A DNA stretch of 64,000 nt, taken from Spirosoma endophyticum (GTDB taxonomy: Bacteria; Bacteroidota; Bacteroidia; Cytophagales; Spirosomataceae). The position numbers and the translations under genes were made by a program. The DNA lies in the NCBI RefSeq assembly GCF_900112365.1, contig NZ_FOLQ01000001.1:868001-932000 (forward strand), in the 5' to 3' direction. Below are positions 61,541 through 64,000 of the stretch, piece after piece. Every line of letters starts with the position of its first letter. The first letter of the stretch is position 1. Below the pieces are notes generated by a model that was not told the DNA's origin, did not search any database, and saw nothing but the letters and a program-made list of their open reading frames with translations.

Positions 61541-64000
61541 TATAAAGTGATTTGAAGACCGCCCAGAAACGACCGGGCAATTGGATACGTACCGTTGTCG
61601 ACAAACTGCGTCGTGGCATTCCCGAAGTTGTTCACTTCCGGATCGAAGCCCGTGTAGTTCGTGATCGTAAACGCGTTGTTGGCGCTGACATAGATCCGAA
61701 TTTGATTGATCCCTTTGAGTTTAGGAAATGTGTAGCCCAGCGACACATTTTTCAGCCGCACAAATGAGGCATCCTCAACGTACCGATCTGAAATGGGCAG
61801 CCGTCCGCCCTGAAATCCACTGGAATACTCATTGTTCGGGTTCGTCGCCGACCAGCGATTTGCCATCCCCGCCAGTACATTCTGCTGGCCAAGCGCCGTT
61901 TCGAAGGTATACCGGAACAGGTTCATGAGTTTATTCCCCTGCACACCTTGTACAAACAGGTTCAGGTCGAAGCCCCGGTAGCGGAATGAAGACGAGAAAC
62001 CAAAGGTGTATTTCGGTTGGGAGTTGCCCACGATGAGTTGATCAGCCGCTGTAATCGTGCCGTCCCCGTTAACGTCTTTCACCTTTTGGCCACCAATACG
62101 TCCGTCATAGCCGGGTAGAACGGCCTCCCCGGTTTGACTGATTCCGTCGAAAATATAAGTTCGGTAAAGGCCCATCGGATACCCGATTTTGAGCAGCGCA
62201 AACGCCGAGCGAGGTAGTTCATCCAGAATGCCGTCGAGGGCCAGCACCTCATTTTTATTGAACGTAATATTCGCCGACGCATCCCATTGAAGCCCTCGTT
62301 TACCACCGGGCAGAATCCGGCCGTTGACGGCCAGTTCAACGCCCCGGTTTTGGATCGACCCGAAATTGCCAGTGATGAATGTATAACCCGATGACATGGG
62401 TAATACTTTCTCGAACAAAAGGTTATCGGTGCGTTTGTTGTAATAATCAGCCACGACCGATAGGCGGTTGTTGAACAAACTGACATCAAGGCCTACATCG
62501 ACCTGCGTGGAGCGTTCCCATTTCAAATCCGGGTTCGGAATGGCGCTCGGATTGATACCAGTGACCGGGTTGTGATTGTAATTATAATTCAGTCCCAATG
62601 GCTCTCCGCTAACCGTAGCCAGCGATTTATAGGGGTCAATAGCTCCCGCGTTTCCCGTTATGCCGTAGCTACCGCGTAGTTTTAAATCAGAAATAGCTGA
62701 AACCGACTTCATAAACGGCTCTTCCACAAGGCGCCAGGCACCAGCGATCGCGGGGAAAAAGCCGTATTTGTTGTTCTCCCCAAATTTGCTGGACCCATCG
62801 ACCCGTGCCGTCAAGTCCAGAAAGTATTTGTCTTTGTAACCGTAGTTGATACGTCCCAGGTACGAGTCCAGTCTGGATTTGCTTTTTTCGCTGCTCAGGC
62901 GCTGGTTCACCGCCAGGCCCACGGAATTATTTTCGGTTATATCGTTCGGAAAGTTAGTCGCAGTCTGCGTATAGCTCTGATTGACGTTGGCCTGGGTGGC
63001 TAGAACTGCGGTAGCCGCCAGCGTGTGATGCTCTGCCAAGCGGGTCCGGTACGTAAAAATACTTTCGTGCAACAGCGTACGGCCGTAAGCGCTGATATTC
63101 GATGCACTACCACCACCCGATGCTAACTGCGACTGACTCAGGAGCGACAACGGCGAGTAAAATTCCGATAGCGTGTTGCCCAGATCGACATTGAAACTAG
63201 GCCGATAGGTAAAGCCTTTGAACAAAGAAAAGTCAACGTAGATATTGGCCAAAATCCGCTGACTCGTTTGCCGGTTAATGGGCGTAATGAAGTTCAGCGG
63301 GTTCGTTACTTCCTGATATTGCCCATTCATCTGATCCTGAAACGGGAACACGCTGCCATCGGCCCGATAAGGCACCAGCGTCGGCGGAGCCGCCACGGCC
63401 GCTCCGAGTACACCCGCCCGGCTGCTGGTTACGTCGGAACCCGTACCACCCACACTCACGCCATTACTAACCGAATAGCCATAGTACAAACTGGTGCCAA
63501 TCTTAATCCGATCAGTCAATCTATGGTCGATGTTTGAGCGAAATGAGTAGCGATCAAAACTTGATTTTCTGATGATTCCATCCTGACTGAAGTAATTCAG
63601 GGACAGGGCCAATTGTGTTTTCTGATTACCCCCCGTAACCGAAAGCTGGTGGCTCTGGATAGGCGCTTTTCGGAAAATCAGGTTCTGCCAGTTGGTGCCT
63701 TCTCCCACGCTCGACGGGTCAGCATAGATCGATCGTTTGTAGACCTCATTTTCAAGCTGGGCAAACTGCCGGGCGTTCAGTACGTCCAGCGTCTTGTTAA
63801 CCTGCTGTACCCCGCCGTAGCCATCGTAGCTGACGCGGGTTGCCCCATCTTTGCCGCGCTTCGTGGTGATCAGCACAACCCCGTTTGCGGCCCTTGCACC
63901 ATAAATAGCCGTGGACGAGGCATCTTTTAGCACCTCAATTGACTCGATATCATTCGGATTGATCTGGGAAAGCGGACTCACATCGGTGATGCCCCCCGTG
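61540..64000 (-). CDS. susC: SusC/RagA TonB-linked outer-membrane receptor (5' end outside window)
   Basis: About 820 C-terminal residues are visible; the N-terminal signal, carboxypeptidase-regulatory domain and start of the plug lie beyond the right edge. The frame enters as [12 protein letters not shown] followed by [17 protein letters not shown] and [16 protein letters not shown], the plug signature of SusC proteins. The barrel continues to a C-terminal [11 protein letters not shown]. SusC imports the ligand captured by SusD, powered by TonB. Together with susD and the 826-residue protein it forms a nutrient-uptake operon. Confidence 0.95.
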   Translation of the reverse strand, partial: TGGITDVSPLSQINPNDIESIEVLKDASSTAIYGARAANGVVLITTKRGKDGATRVSYDGYGGVQQVNKTLDVLNARQFAQLENEVYKRSIYADPSSVGEGTNWQNLIFRKAPIQSHQLSVTGGNQKTQLALSLNYFSQDGIIRKSSFDRYSFRSNIDHRLTDRIKIGTSLYYGYSVSNGVSVGGTGSDVTSSRAGVLGAAVAAPPTLVPYRADGSVFPFQDQMNGQYQEVTNPLNFITPINRQTSQRILANIYVDFSLFKGFTYRPSFNVDLGNTLSEFYSPLSLLSQSQLASGGGSASNISAYGRTLLHESIFTYRTRLAEHHTLAATAVLATQANVNQSYTQTATNFPNDITENNSVGLAVNQRLSSEKSKSRLDSYLGRINYGYKDKYFLDLTARVDGSSKFGENNKYGFFPAIAGAWRLVEEPFMKSVSAISDLKLRGSYGITGNAGAIDPYKSLATVSGEPLGLNYNYNHNPVTGINPSAIPNPDLKWERSTQVDVGLDVSLFNNRLSVVADYYNKRTDNLLFEKVLPMSSGYTFITGNFGSIQNRGVELAVNGRILPGGKRGLQWDASANITFNKNEVLALDGILDELPRSAFALLKIGYPMGLYRTYIFDGISQTGEAVLPGYDGRIGGQKVKDVNGDGTITAADQLIVGNSQPKYTFGFSSSFRYRGFDLNLFVQGVQGNKLMNLFRYTFETALGQQNVLAGMANRWSATNPNNEYSSGFQGGRLPISDRYVEDASFVRLKNVSLGYTFPKLKGINQIRIYVSANNAFTITNYTGFDPEVNNFGNATTQFVDNGTYPIARSFLGGLQITL

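Noticed and set aside
61554-61767. Plus-strand frame within susC
   Set aside because: It is a shadow of the SusC barrel coding sequence.

Overview
The window looks like chromosome from a Bacteroidota bacterium of the Cytophagales, most like Spirosoma or a close relative. The signs are SusC/SusD pairs, a fused CcoNO oxidase subunit, DUF5686 and DUF4833 proteins, PepSY-flavodoxin reductases, many AraC, LytTR and PAS-kinase regulators, TAnnTTTG-type promoter boxes and moderate GC. No rRNA, tRNA, CRISPR array or intact insertion sequence was recognised.
Layout. 1-4.3 kb: an exported ankyrin protein (cut by the window edge), a DUF2271 protein and a PepSY-flavodoxin-reductase fusion. With the ApbE flavin transferase at 6.9-7.9 kb these form a likely extracytosolic flavin electron-transfer set. 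4.3-9.8 kb: small oxidoreductases and two AraC regulators. 9.8-18.3 kb: an accessory stretch with gene remnants, a large membrane patatin, a PNPOx-fold protein and a BON protein. 18.3-23.9 kb: a photosensory cluster holding a six-PAS histidine kinase, a photoactive yellow protein (PYP), a PAS protein, an acyl-carrier/AMP-ligase fusion that probably supplies the PYP chromophore, a 37-residue Cys peptide and a LytTR protein. 23.9-46.6 kb: a low-oxygen/stress region with universal stress proteins (one broken), a glycogen phosphorylase remnant, a PAS kinase paired with a receiver-Crp regulator, the cbb3 oxidase operon (ccoS-NO-Q-P-G-H plus a TauE/SafE protein), a desaturase, an HxlR/SDR island, the copper ATPase ccoI, hemN, a tandem Usp and a Zn alcohol dehydrogenase. 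46.6-48.4 kb: small disordered proteins and decayed genes. 48.4-57.2 kb: a sugar/ureide-type permease, a PfkB kinase resembling myo-inositol kinase, a TetR regulator, and pgpA, gtrA, DUF5686, CDP-alcohol phosphotransferase-DUF4833 and a PAP2/inositolphosphotransferase gene. This reads as an inositol phospholipid or sphingolipid locus. 57.4-64 kb: a SusC/SusD polysaccharide-type locus with a large exported propeller-like protein, running off the right edge.
Two themes stand out. First, the PYP cluster carries its own compact ligase fused to an acyl carrier domain, which suggests chromophore loading from an ACP thioester. Second, the cbb3 operon is filled with palindromic intergenic repeats. One lies in frame inside ccoG, and others supply or touch stop codons.
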